NCBI RefSeq assembly: GCF_024489055.1
Contig: NC_090237.1
Span: 42,106,237 to 42,170,236 of the forward strand
DNA length: 64,000 bases
Reading direction: 5' to 3'
Origin: Chanodichthys erythropterus
Taxonomy: Eukaryota; Chordata; Actinopteri; Cypriniformes; Xenocyprididae
In this document: positions 34,281 through 46,036 of the stretch, piece after piece
How positions within the stretch are numbered: the stretch's first letter is position 1
Layout: each line of letters starts with the position of its first letter
Translations under genes and position numbers: made by a program
Notes under the pieces: model-generated
Seen by the model: only the letters and a program-made list of their open reading frames with translations
The model's database searches: none
What the model was told of the DNA's origin: nothing

Positions 34281-35761
34281 TGTAGGGTCTGCACAGTCTC
34301 AAGGATGAGCAGGTCCCACCATAAACTGTGTTTAAGCCTCAATTCACGGAACTTTGGTTTGTAAATCTTACATCGATTCCGGCCCGGCAGACACTAATGG
34401 ATCACGAGACTCTTTTTATGACTATTTCGATAAGTCCCAAAACTCTCCTCTGTGACTTCAAAGGAGATGCGAACCCCACGGATCAGGTTTCGAGGAGACA
34501 GGACCGAAATCCAAACGGTCATAAAAAGGAAAATACACGCACGCACCCACAGACACACACACACATACAAAGCCCTACATAAAGACTGTATACACAAATA
34601 TTATACCTGCAAATATGAATGTATCTGCCACTATGGTGCTTGTTGCATGTATGTGTTACTAATGTAGAATCGTAGAATTGACTGTAGTAGGTTAGTTTTC
34701 ATGTTAAACGATAGTATTCGAGTAGAAAGTGTATCTTCTTTATGGGATGAGAGACACCTGTCAAGTTTGATCTCTCCGTAAAGCTGTGAGTCCGAGCTAT
34801 CCACTCATGTACGTTACATTTCTGTCAAATGCATCGTTCAATGTTTAATAGTACTATGAAGAAAATGCACTGATTCAACATACCATAAATTAACTCGTTG
34901 GACAGGACAAAGAGATGTGGAAAACCGCCAAATTGCAACGCTATCATTGGAGGACGTTATCAAGAAGGCGTCCTGGCCTGTTGTCCTTAAAATACCAGGA
35001 CACACGTCTGTTCGATGCACAAGTTTTCTGCCCAAGTTTTCTGCACGAGTTCCTGCCGTCAAGACGGACTCTCTTCTTTATTTTCCAGTCATATTACAAC
35101 AGTTAAACCTTCGTTTGAAACTTCGCCGAAACAACCTCCGGAAGAAGAAACAACTATCAAATCGAGCGCTCCGAAACTATAAGCACCCCAACGAACCTAT
35201 GCAAGTATAACGTTTTACAATCTTAAATGCTGAGTTTCCTTGCTGGCTCTTAAAGGTGACTGTTGCAATTTGCCATGCTTTGATCATCTCTTTCATTTCT
35301 GCCTTTACTTTCACCTATATGTACTTGTATCTACTTGTGTCCATTTATCCGTATAACCTTTGTATTACCCGTTCTGTGTATTAAATTCATCATATCCACG
35401 CTTATGTTGTTCACTTGCTCATTCAGCCACCGCCAAGTCACTTTAACGTTCTGATTCTAATATCCTGGCTTTACATTTGGATGCTACCATAGAAATTTAT
35501 CTTCGCGGCCAGAGGGTAATATTTCTAACGTAAGAGTCTGTGGAACTTACCGGTTTGCTGGACGGACCGATAGTTCTCTACACAATTATTAAAACAGAGC
35601 TAATCATATATGTGATTGATTATAATTCGTTGTAGTTAATTCACCATATATGGTTAATTTCCCCCTTGGGTCGGTATGTGCATGATAATTCATAAAACCT
35701 TATGAATTATCATATTCATATTCCACCCATAAATTGATTAATAACTGTGCAAATCGTCACA
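34281..35761 (+). mobile_element. Solo LTR, 1481 bp, TSD cact
   Basis: Starts TGTAGGG and ends GTCACA, with cact at 34277-34280 and 35762-35765. The pre-insertion sequence gttgcacttctgaag is intact in copy 1. No second LTR or internal coding region follows. An unassigned 97-codon frame lies at 34917-35210. TG...CA ends with a 4-bp duplication indicate integrase-mediated insertion and later LTR-LTR recombination. Confidence 0.8.
34917..35210 (+). CDS. Small basic ORF inside the solo LTR, unrecognised
   Basis: A 97-codon frame starting MENRQIATLSLEDVIKK and ending in a Lys/Arg-rich tail (RLKLRRNNLRKKKQLSNRAL). It lies wholly inside the LTR. Some retroelements carry accessory genes reaching into the LTR, so it may have been coding, but I see no known domain and it may be chance. 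Confidence 0.3.
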   Translation: MENRQIATLSLEDVIKKASWPVVLKIPGHTSVRCTSFLPKFSARVPAVKTDSLLYFPVILQQLNLRLKLRRNNLRKKKQLSNRALRNYKHPNEPMQV

Positions 35762-35984
35762 CACTTCTGAAGAAGGAAAACTCAAAAACAAAATTATGTT
35801 TGCAGAGATTTTTTTTTTTTTAACCACATTGCAAGCCTGCAAAACTCTGTTTTCAGAGTTTCAAAACTTTTTCTCACACATTTGCACACCAGTTCCCTTT
35901 CGAAGGGAACTCCACTCTGCGTTGCCACGCTTTGGGGAACGTCACACATGACTCTGTGTCTGAAAAACAACCATCCAATAACTC

Positions 35985-36090
35985 CAATGCTCATTGGCCG
36001 GCGACAGCCTATGACGTCATAGGGGCGCGACCCGGATGTATAAAAGCGCGCCCGCGGGAGCAGTCATTATCTCTCGTCTTTCAGGGACTG
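35985..36090 (+). promoter_or_regulatory. DIRS terminal-repeat promoter
   Basis: Contains tcattggccg (CCAAT-like), tgacgtca (CRE-like palindrome) and the TATA box tgtataaaagcgcg at about 36037. The same set occurs inverted at about 40840-40900, so both ends carry a promoter pointing inward. Confidence 0.65.
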
Positions 36091-36150
36091 CCTGTGTCTT
36101 GCCACTGTCTGATTTCTCTAAATTTCGAAACTGTGAGTATCTTGGAAACT

Positions 36151-37622
36151 ATGTCTGAGGGCAAAAGTTTTAGGAAGTGTGAGGATCCTTGTCCGAGGTT
36201 TCTGACCCCGGAGGATCCTCACACCCTATGTGTGTTATGTCTGGGTGAAGAGCACGCACGGTCGGCGTTTGAGGACACTGGCTGTGACCTGTGTGAGCGT
36301 TTTCCCATGAGAACGCTCCGTTCCTGCCTGACGCTCTTCTCGAGGGGAGAGACGTCTGCACCTGTGCCCGGAGGATCTGGTCCTGCTCGTGCTGAGGCCA
36401 AGCAGCGGCTGCATTCATGGGGGTCGCAGGTGGAGCTCGCCGCTAAGTTTGAGAGAGGTGTCACGGTCTCTCAACCTCAAGCGGCGGCTGGCGGGGATGA
36501 GCTTCTGGATGACGATGATGCCATCTCCTTGACATCATCGGATCCAGGAGCGAGTGCTCTTCTGGCTGAGAGCCCCCGAGAGCAGGAGATGGCTTTGGAA
36601 GAGGGAGAAGTGACTGAGGTTGCCCCTTTCCCCTCCAAGCCGCCCTGTCCAGCATATGTGGAATTATTTGAGGTTGTGGAACGCGCTGCAGGCAGGCTGC
36701 AGCTGCCATGGCAGCGCGTCAGGAGAGAGCCCGTTCGTGGCAGATTGGACGAACGGTTTCTCTCCGACCACAACCCTATAATTCCTGTGAGCCTTCCATT
36801 CCTTCCCGACCTACATGTTGAGGTGGGGAGGGCATGGAAGAACCCATACTCGGCTAGGATTCATTTGCATCAGCGGGGGAATTTCGCTGATGTAGAGGAA
36901 TTGGGCCAGCATGGGTATGTGTCGATGCCCCCCATTGACGAGACGTTTGCTAACTATCTCGTCATGGGTAGCGCGCGACACTGAAGGCTCCGGTTCTGCC
37001 GTCTAGACCCCTTAAAATGACATCCCGTTTGAACGGCAGAGCATATGCTGCTGCAGGTCAGGCTGGTGCTGCTTTGCACACGATGGCAGTGTTGCAAGTG
37101 TACCAGGCTGACCTGCTGAAGGACCTGGATCAGGGGCAGGGTTTGTCCCCTGATGCGGTGGCTGAGCTGCGCCAAACCACGGATTTGGCTCTCCATGCTA
37201 CTAAGCAAACGGCCGCCTCGATTGGAAGATTGATGGCGGCTATGGTGGCTACGGAGAGGCACCTTTGGTTGACCATGGCGAACATCGGGGAGAAAGAGAA
37301 GGGCTCTCTCCTCGATGCCCCGGTCTCGCCATCTGAACTTTTGGGCGATTCCGTTGAGGCGGTCGTTGGAAAGTTTAGGGAGGCGAGGGCGCGCTCAGCA
37401 GCATTTAAGAAGTGCATACCGCTCAGGTCCGATTCTGGGCCCAGACAGCCGGGAGGCTCTGGTCCGCCTCGAGCCAAGGCACAGAGTCAGGGTCAGAGAT
37501 CCAGTGTCGCCGCTCGAGCACCTCCTCCCCCTCGGAGTAAGTCTCAGAAGCGGCGGGATGCGAAGAAAAGGAGAGGTGATTTGAGAGAGGTGATCAATCA
37601 GTGGCGTGATCAACGCCGCTGA
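36151..37622 (+). pseudogene. DIRS gag-like ORF1 with one frameshift
   Basis: The first part runs from ATG 36151 (MSEGKSFRKCEDPCPRF) to TGA 36982-36984. It has a Cys-rich N-terminus (CEDPC, LCVLCLGEEH, GCDLCERF) likely to bind metal or nucleic acid and an acidic middle (DELLDDDDAISLTSSD). A second part in another frame (37017-37622) starts MTSRLNGRAYAAAG and ends in a basic tail (KSQKRRDAKKRRGDLREV). Codons just before 37017 are open in this second frame, so one lost or gained base near 36970-36980 splits the ORF. Fish homologues are sometimes misnamed lamina-associated polypeptide 2. The N-terminal extension upstream of 36151 would lie in the promoter and is rejected. Confidence 0.8.
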
Positions 37623-40560
37623 TTGCTCCCATCTCTTGGCGAGGGAGGATTTGGTACTTTCCTTCGCCCCTTTTCTTCGCCCTCCCGGGATATGTTTTTA
37701 ATTCTAATCTGTGCACGTTCAGAGTAACACCTTTGAACAGTCAGGCCGGTGGCCGGCCCATGATGAAACTCTTTCTGAAGGCCCACCTTCTGGCTTGATA
37801 GTGAAAAGGATCGTAGGCTTATGGAACCAGGGATATCATTCTTCTACTATGAAAGAACGTGGAAGGAATCTCTGGTCTTCGAGCCGTGGGAAGGTAAAAC
37901 AAGGTCTGATTTAATCGCTTAAATGTTTGACCTTGTTTTTATTTCCTGTATTGTTCCCTGAATGTGTAACAGTAAATATGCAATAGGGTTTTTTTGGGCA
38001 AAAACTGGAGTGTTGAGACTGACTGAGCGAGCCACAGAATGGCTGCTGTTCAGTTTTCTCTCTGTATGTTCTGCCGTTCGACTATTGTCAGTATAGTTTG
38101 AGCTGGCGCTCATCACTTCAGTTTATGCATTTGTGGCGGTCCTAACCGGCCACCCAGCGCAATAGCTGTGATCTTTGCTGTATTTCTTATCTGAAATTTC
38201 GAGGTAGAGATCAGGCTTATTATAGCGCCTGTTATTTTGAATAGGCCTGTATGTTGTTTGGCCAGGCTAGAACTAAGTGTATGTATGGTGTATGTATAAA
38301 TAATTCCCATATGTATTTTAGTTTTTGGCCTTCTCCTGAGGGAGTGGCTGAATTTGTTTGCCCAGATTATCCCATTGCTTATGTAGGTGCAACTATGAGT
38401 GTAACAGCTAGGTTTTTAGACTGTTTGTTAGAGACCTGATGCTGTTTCTCAGGTGGTAGGCCCTTATCTTTGCGTAGATAAGTTTATGCTATTAATATTG
38501 CTAGGCCCGACTATCTAGAACGTTCATGCTGAGAGGAAAAAGTATTTTCTTCCGAGCCACTTGATATTTTTAAGTTTGAGTTTACTATGCCAGCATTTTA
38601 GCTCTGTCCTCTAAGGCTTGGAACAGATTTGAGAATCTGTAGCAATGATTTTATTTTTTCTGTCAAATAGCATGTATTTCAAAGTTTCCTTTGAGTTCTA
38701 GACGTTTGCCCTACATTTTGGTATGTGAGCTTGATATGCTGCCACAGGTTGGCACCCGCTTATTATGGTAGGCCTTCTTAAAGAGTGGCCTCTATGTAAG
38801 TGTTGGTGGATCCTTTCCCCAGGGTTACTGAGTGCATTACCTGTTGGATTGCATACTCAGGGTAGCTATATCACTTTTGAGAAAATTTAGTATCTGTCAG
38901 CTCCCTTTCAGTTATCTGTTTATCAGCTATATTGCATATAACGGTGATTGTAGGCTAGATTGTAGTTCAGCCTCCTTCTAGTTAGCAATAGTTTTATACT
39001 GCTGTATAATAGATTTCAGTCTGCTCACATACTGTTTTGGATTTACACTGTTTCAGGCCCTGCAGCATGTTGTTTGAGGTAGCAGGCTCAACTAGCCTCC
39101 CTTAAGCCATGTTGGTTGTGTATGGTTCCCTTTAGTCACATAACTTAGGGTACTTTGCCTGTTTGGAAAGTGTAGCCTAGCACAGGTAGCAGTTAGCTTC
39201 CCATAGTTAATTGGGTTAGAGCTGGTTCCCTGTAGCTTGGTTCCCTGGGAATTCACGAACTGAAGCCACGTGTCATTGAATCGGCAGGCCCCTTCAGGCC
39301 TCCTTTTTAGTTTACATGTTGGCACAGGTTGTGTTTTTCTGTGCGGCTTAGGATGAGATGACAGTAATGAAACCTTACTGAGGTTTGGTTTAGCCTATTG
39401 TTTCCTCTCTGAGTCGATGATTCTAGTTGAGCTAAGAGGCTCAGGCTCCTGGAAACGGCCACGACACTTACGCCATGTGTCCTGGAGGATGCTAAGCCTG
39501 CGGGCCGCCTTTTTTTGGACACACTGGTGTTTATTTTGGGTGTATTTCTCTCTGAGAACTAGTCATATACACTTTTGCTGGCCAGGGGCCCAAGTGGTAG
39601 ATTCAACCCCCTCTTTTGCGGGTCATTTACCTGGCTTGGGACCTAAACACTACCACGAGCTGATGCCACGTGTTTGTTGAGGTTATAGGCCTTCCTTAAC
39701 ACGCGTATGCTGTACTCCTCTTGTTTAAAGAGTAAAAAAGTTTGTTTTTTTGTTTGTTTTTTGTTTTTTTTTACTGAGTACGCTGCTTGTCGGATTGTGT
39801 TGGGTGGATTATTAAGGAGCACTGTGCAGCTTTTCTGAAGTGTACTTCTGTTGTCATGTTGTAATTCCCTCCCGGGCCTCCATGATTATGTGCTCTTGGC
39901 ATAGTCTACCTGTTAGGTGAGCTCTGCGCTTCCCCTTTGGGGTTGGGTTTGTAATAGTGCTTAGCTCCCTAAGCTGATTATGGTGGTTGGGCCTTAATCA
40001 GGCCCCATCTTTAGGATCAGCCCCAGGCTGGTTTGTGCTCCCCTTTCAGGGTTTTCAGCGCACAGCCTCCTCAGTGTGTTAATTAAGCACTGGGTAGATC
40101 TTAGGTGAGCGGATCATCTCCCCTCGATATGAGGGTTTATAGCATTCAGCTGAGTTCTGCTCTCCAGGATGCCCATCTCTACGCATGGGTCTGAGCTGGT
40201 TTCTGCCTTTCTGCAGTCACTCTTACCTATTTTCTTCTTCAAGAATGCATTCTAGAGGCTCTGTATTCAGACAGGGTTGGCCTGGACTAAGTCTGTTCCC
40301 CTAAAAGACCAGGTCGGCCTCCCTGGTGGCAATGAGGGTGACCCCGTTCCCCTCAAGAGTGGCTGGCCGAGGTTCCCTTTGGTTCCTTGGCCACATTCCC
40401 TTAAAGGGACCACTTTTTCCTTCGGGAAAGTGGGTCCTGGACGCCTTAGCGATTTCTTTAGGCTCTATTTGTTAAAAGAGAAAGGTAGAAGCCTTTTGGA
40501 AGTTCAGGTTGGACTGTTGGCCAAAGGGAATGCTGTCACTGACAGCCTGGTGTGACCCGA
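37623..40560. other. Non-coding 3' body of the DIRS element
   Basis: About 2.9 kb with no frame resembling RT or recombinase. A T/GTTT-rich tract lies at about 39735-39772, and loosely repeated phrases occur (gccacgtgt at 39267 and 39667, ggttggcac and gttggcaca). Confidence 0.6.
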
Positions 40561-41340
40561 GGGGGAGTTGATGAGCAGTTCGAGAACTGCTTTGAGACCT
40601 TTGTTTCAGCCATATTTTTTGGCAGGCACTCTCCTTAATCATGGCGGCGTTGGTATATCGTTCCCCAAAGCGTGGCAACGCAGAGTGGAGTTCCCTTCGA
40701 AAGGGAACGTCTCAGGTTACGTATGTAACCATAGTTCCCTGAGAACAGGGAACGAGACTCTGCGTTACTTTGCCATGCTTCAGGCGGCCTGCTGGGCAGT
40801 CCCTTCAAGACGATGGATAATGACTGCTCCCGCGGGCGCGCTTTTATACATCCGGGTCGCGCCCCTATGACGTCATAGGCTGTCGCCGGCCAATGAGCAT
40901 TGGAGTTGTTGGATAGTTGGTTTTTCAGACACCGAGTCATGTGTGACGTTCCCCAAAGCGTGGCAACGCAGAGTCTTGTTCCCTGTTCTCAGGGAACTAT
41001 GGTTACATACGTAACCTGAGACGTTTTCAGATCACCATTTACAAGGTTTCAAACCTGGAAAACAAACTAATACAGTGGGAGAACACCGACAAATTTGAAA
41101 AATTCTTTGAGCAACATCGTAAAAAAAAAAGTTTCAGTTCTGAAGAAGGAAATCTCAAAAACAACAATGTTTGCAGAGATATAATAATTTTTTTACATTT
41201 TGCAAGCTTGCAAATCTTATTTTTCGATCTTGCAAAACTTTTTTTTGTAAGATTTTGAGTTTTCGAACACTTAGATTAAACCTTTCAGAACTTTATTTTC
41301 AGTTTTGAATCATGGCAGGATATTAATCCCATAATTAGGA

Positions 41341-42340
41341 CTTGGCAAGGTCGACTCAGGAGAACGAACTCCCGTGGACGGGAGAACACAAGTCCAGTGA
41401 TTCTGCAAATGGAACAGCAGCGTTCTTGATAACGTCACTCAACTCACTCTGGCTTCTCCGGTTATTATCTCTTTATGTATGTTTTAGCCGATAATAAAAC
41501 GAAATTTGTTATAAAACACCACTCTGCCTCTTTTCGTTTTATTTAAAAACAAACAAAAACATATTAATAGTCTCAGACAACGAGTGATTGACTATCTGCA
41601 ATGTCTGCATATATTTATAACAAAACGAAATATTAAACAACCCTGCCTCTTTTCGTATATATTTCAAAAATATTAAATGTAATACTATTTGTGCATACTC
41701 TGATTATCTTCACTGTAGTGAAATGAAATAGGCTTTAGTAGGATACAAAAGTTAAATAGCCATATATAAAGTTATGAAACGTCACGTTGCCCTCAGCCAA
41801 AATGGAGCCAGCGGCAAATGTCAGAAGGACTAGCCGAGGTAAGGCTGCTCTCGGCTGGGCATATGAGCGCTGAGCGTCCGGTGATCGCCTGGATCTCACA
41901 ACTCCAACAACGTCAGATCTCCTTTACCACTGACATTTGCTGGTTAGTGTGAGATGCATTCTGGGATACCTGGCTGTCTCAAGTCTGCACAAGTCACCTC
42001 TCGATGCATCCTCGATAAAAGGGGCAGATCAAGAACGCATACGGGGATTTGAACTGAACTTGGCTAGATGCGAACTTTGATTTGAAACAGTACTTGGACA
42101 GCGACTGATGACGTTTCACAAGTCCACAAGAACACAAGTACAGACAAGAACGCATATTGAGAAACGGCCCATGTTCATTTTTACCAGGATTGTAGTAAAA
42201 TATAATGTAGTAAGACAGTGATATTGAAAGACCAAATCCAATATACACCTTTATTGATTATGCATACTTTGTACTGTCAAACAAATGAACACAGAATATT
42301 AATGCAACACAAGGTTTCTCATTAAGGGTTTTTCTCCATT
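41341..42340. repeat. Unresolved repeat tail
   Basis: Sequence ends with tattgagaaacggcccatg (about 42162-42178), which inversely resembles catggccgtttctcaaaacc at 22203, so both composite copies may share this outer end. No gene. Confidence 0.4.
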
Positions 42341-43525
42341 GAAAACGTCTCGGGTTACAGATGTAACCCTGGTTCCCTGAGTGGGGAACGAGACACTGCG
42401 TGACAACGCATTGGGAAACTTCTGTGTGATGAGGATAGAAGGCCTGAAGCACAATGGGGCCTGGGACATTGGTAGGGACCTTTGGGACATAACCCGGTCT
42501 AGGATACAGGAATGCTTTCACCATTCCTGGAGCAAATTCAAGAAAAGAAGGAGCAACAGAAAGTTCTTGTAAGTCTCCTATCCACTTCAGAGAAGTGATA
42601 GCCAATAAAAGAATCATTTTAAGAGTGAGGAACCTCTCAGGAACCTCCTCTAGTGGTTCAAAGGGAGCCTCAGCTAACCCCTGTAAGACCAAGGCCAAGT
42701 CCCAGGCCGGAACCCTTGTGCGCAGTGGAGGCCTCAACCTCAGTGTGCCTCAGGGGTCTCGACCTACCGAGATATTCCCCTCAAGAGGAGCATGATATGC
42801 TGAAATTGCTGCAACGTAAACCTTCAAGGTTGAGTGAGATAGGCCCTCCGAGGAATTTTAGCACACAGCTAATGGAAGAAAGGACAGGGTCTGTATTATT
42901 GTGTCTACACCAGGTAGAAAACAAATTCCATTTGTAGGCATACAACTTCCTCGTGGCGGGAGCTCTGGAATTAAGAATGGTCTCCACAACCTCGGTTGGG
43001 AGACCAGCATCTACGAGCCTGGCCCCCTCAGAGGCCAAGCCCATAGTTTCAGTCGTTCTGGGCGGGGATGTATAATCATGCCACCCGCTTGAGACAGGAG
43101 GTCCTGTCTGAGAGGAAGCTCCATTGGGGAGCCGTTGAGTAATGACACTAGGTCTGAGAACCATATCCTGGTTGGCCAGAATGGGGCTACCAGTATTAGG
43201 TTGGCCCCTTCTCGGCGTACTTTTTCCAGAACTCCCGGGAGCAGGGCAATCGGGGGAAATGCGTACAGGTGCAGCCTCGGCCACGTCTGTACCATAGCAT
43301 CCAGACCCAGAGGTGCTGGATGTGTTAGGGAGTACCGGAGCGGACACTGGGTTGACTCTCCCGAAGCAAACAGGTCGACTCCCGCTCGACCGAAATTTTT
43401 CCATAGGAGATCCACCACTTCTGGGTGGAGTCTCCACTCCCCGGGCCTTGGCCCCTGCCTCGACAGGGCATCTGCTCCCACATTTTGATGTCCCGGGAAA
43501 ATTGACAGGCTTGAGCTGTGGTTAC
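42341..43525 (-). pseudogene. DIRS 3' fragment: RNase H end and truncated tyrosine recombinase
   Basis: On the minus strand from 43525, MGADALSRQGPRPGEWRLHP followed by VDLFAS and LYAFPPIALL marks the end of the DIRS RT-RNase H protein. In an overlapping frame, TEVVETILNSRAPATRKLYA and YKWNLFSTWCR form the core-binding domain of the DIRS tyrosine recombinase. It resumes in a further frame with RTRVPAWDLALVLQGL, FLTLKMILLLAITSLKWIGD and VAPSFLEFAPG. The segment with the catalytic Arg, His and Tyr is missing: the frame passes from QAFYPHH directly into terminal-repeat sequence (cgggttacagatgtaaccc, about 42352). Frame changes and a stop make it inactive. Confidence 0.82.
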
Positions 43526-44213
43526 ATGGCTGTTTTGGCAGAGACAGTCATGTGACTGAACACTATCAGTTCCAGTAAATAATTATTTTTAACGTCAAGC
43601 AGGTTACATTATAACAACAGTTGTATGGCCAGTCTGTTCACTGCTATATGCTATATGACTGAAAACTTTGACTTTTCACAACGGTTTGTAGTACCCAGGT
43701 GAAAAAAAGTATACTTGAGTGCATTAAAAAAATACTTATACAAGCAAGTACATTTGTAGTATTTTGGTGCTAAATAAAAGTGTCAGAGTTATCCACTATA
43801 AATACGCTATTTTAAAGTATATTTGTATTTCAGTAGTACTTCACTGCACTTGGAAAATATACTATATACCACTACTACTTAAATAGATTTTTAGAGCATT
43901 GAAATAAAGTATACTACCTCAAAAATATACATAGGAGTTTTATTAGTGTATTTGTTAAAAGTGTGCTTTGAATGCTTTAAAAATTAGTTCAATCTTAGTA
44001 GACATTTATGTAGTAATCCTAAATTTAAATGAAATTAATTTTATTACAAATATATTACTAATGATCTAGTTATAAGTACATTTTCCCAACTGTGGTACAC
44101 TTGATATAAATGCACTAGAACTAACACTTCAAATGATTTTAAGTGTAGACAGATAAAGTAAACCAAATATACAGTGTTTTATAAGTGCATTACTTAAAAG
44201 TGTGCTATGAATG

Positions 44214-44541
44214 TGTAACAAGGTTAGTAGATGTGGGAAGAAGGAGGCGGGAACCGGCGAACATTCAACAAAACTTTAATATAAAATAAACAAACAAAAC
44301 GAAAGTAATGCCGGCAGACCCTCGTGGACGTCTGCCGGCCACACAAAGATAATAAAACATAAAATAAAGTCCAGGCCTGGTCCTCTCTCGTCCTCCACGG
44401 TAGTCGCTCCTCCTTTTATGCTCCCGGAGCTCCTCCGTGAGGGACTCAAGGCCGGTGCGCCTCCCAGGTGAAGCTCATTAACACTCGCGCCACCGGCCTC
44501 GCGCCGTTCCCTCACGGTTCTCGCCCGCCCTGGTCGCCACA
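44214..44541 (-). mobile_element. Solo LTR 1, 328 bp, TSD gaatg
   Basis: Perfect gaatg duplications lie at 44209-44213 and 44542-44546. On the minus strand it starts TGTGGCGACC and ends TTGTTACA. It contains cataaaaggagg (TATA-like) and attaaag-type processing signals, both in the inverse sense here. It is about 90% similar by eye to solo LTR 2 in the opposite orientation. Confidence 0.9.
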
Positions 44542-44948
44542 GAATGCTTTACTTAAATTCTACTGGATTTTTATATATACTGTCACTAAGTTCATTTTTA
44601 ATGGATTTTCATGAAAATACAGTACAAATGAATTAATTACAAGTAAACCCAGGTGAAAAAGACGTAGGCCTTGTATTAAATGTATTAAAAATATACTTGA
44701 AATGCAAGTTGTTAATAATACATTTGTATTCCCAACATGCTTATTAAAAGTGCTTTAAAATATTTTGAATTGCATTTTAATATATTTCTAAACAGTATAC
44801 TAGAAGTACTTTGGTAATAAATATATGCTTAGTCACACTTTTAACATATATTCTGAAAACAATCATATTTTTAATACATTCCTAAACAGTTTACTAGAAG
44901 TACATTGGTAATAAATATATGCTTCGATATACTTTTAAAAAAATATGT

Positions 44949-45277
44949 TGTGACGAGCAGGGCGGGCGAGAGCCGTGAGGGAACAGCGCGAGGCCGGTGA
45001 CGCGAGTGATAATGAGCGTCACCTGCGAGGCGTGCCGGCCTCGAGTCTCTCACAGAGGAGCTCCGGAGGCATAAAAGGAGGAGCGACTACAGTGAAGGAC
45101 GAGAGAGGACCAGGCCTGGATATTATTTTATGTTTTATTATGTCTGTGTGTCCGGCAGACGTCCGCGAGGGTCTGCCAGCATTATTTTCGTTTTGTTTGT
45201 TTATTTTGAGATTAAAGTTTTGTTGAATGTTCGCCGGTTCCCGCCTCCTTCTTCCCACATCTACTAACCTCGTTACA
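44949..45277 (+). mobile_element. Solo LTR 2, 329 bp, TSD tatgt
   Basis: Starts TGTGACGAGC and ends CTCGTTACA, with tatgt at 44944-44948 and 45278-45282. Contains cataaaaggagg at about 45071 and gagattaaag near the 3' end. Same family as solo LTR 1. Separate TSDs show two independent insertions rather than a duplicated segment. Confidence 0.92.
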
Positions 45278-45551
45278 TATGTTAAACACAAGTATACTTT
45301 TAGTGAAGTTAGTGTATTTACAGAAAACATAGTTATGTTACTCTTACTTAAAGCTGAATCCTTTTGCTGTATTCTTAAAGTACACATAAAAAATACTTTA
45401 AGTGCGTTTAAATGTACTTAATAACCATGTGTAGGCCTACTGCAATATAGCCTATTTTAATATTTATATATTTAGAATTTTAATATATTTTTCAAAATAA
45501 ATATTTTGAAAAACATTTTAACATTTACAATGTACCAACTTAATGTATTAT

Positions 45552-46036
45552 TGTAATGAAGGGTCAGAGGAGTGCGGATCCATTTGCAGCTTTTATTAAA
45601 GATACAATAATACAGTGGGCAAAGACAGTACCGTGGTCAGGGACAGGCAGAGGATCAGGGCTGGCGGCAATGATCAGAGTCGGGTCACAGGCAATGGTTG
45701 TGGCAGGCGGCAAGCAAACAAGGTACAAAGTCCAGGCAGAAATCAGGGCAGGCGGCAACGGATCAAACAGAGTCAACAGTCCAGGTAATAACAAAGAATC
45801 AGTCCACAGGAAAAACGCTCAGAAATGATCACCTTAGCAAATCAAGACTTCGTGAGGTGTGTGTGTATGTGAGCGTCTTAAATAGTGTGTGTGTGATATG
45901 GCGCAGGTGCATGATTCATCAGTCCCAGGAATGAGGGCCTATGGGTAATGGAGTCCGAATGGTAACCAGTCAATACTCGGGTGATGGCTCCCTCCGGCGG
46001 TCCGGAGGATGAGCCGAGGGAGCCACATTCATGACA
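45552..46036 (-). mobile_element. Solo LTR 3, 485 bp, TSD attat
   Basis: attat occurs at 45547-45551 and 46037-46041. On the minus strand it runs TGTCATGAATGTGGCTCCCT to CCTTCATTACA. It is a different family from LTRs 1 and 2. The 90-codon frame across it is not a gene. Confidence 0.9.

Larger units (their letters stand above)
35892..41024 (+). mobile_element. Non-autonomous DIRS retrotransposon with inverted terminal repeats
   Basis: The left end (gttccctttcgaagggaac, then ccggcgacagcctatgacgt) recurs inverted at the right end (about 40800-41024). An internal region at about 40675-40735 joins the complements of both ends (cccttcgaaagggaacgtct), the internal complementary region specific to DIRS elements that is thought to template a circle. 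There is no TSD, as expected for tyrosine-recombinase integration. Gag is present (36151-37622). The following 2.9 kb contain no RT, RNase H, methylase-like or recombinase sequence, so this copy depends on others. Confidence 0.88.
33203..41340. repeat. Composite repeat copy 2, split by three insertions
   Basis: The pieces 33203-33383, 33944-34280, 35762-35891 and 41025-41340 together are collinear with the reverse complement of copy 1 (22206-22640 plus 27058-27365). The three gaps are occupied by a MITE, a solo LTR and a DIRS element. The uninterrupted unit is about 1 kb. It starts near ttggtcattggcggagcagt and ends near catggcaggatattaatccc. Confidence 0.85.

Noticed and set aside
35932..36150. 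Extended start for the DIRS gag frame
   Set aside because: This part lies over the terminal repeat and TATA box; the ATG at 36151 after the promoter is the sensible start.
40277..40555. 92-codon frame in the DIRS body
   Set aside because: No similarity to any DIRS protein and no domain; likely chance in GC-richer sequence.
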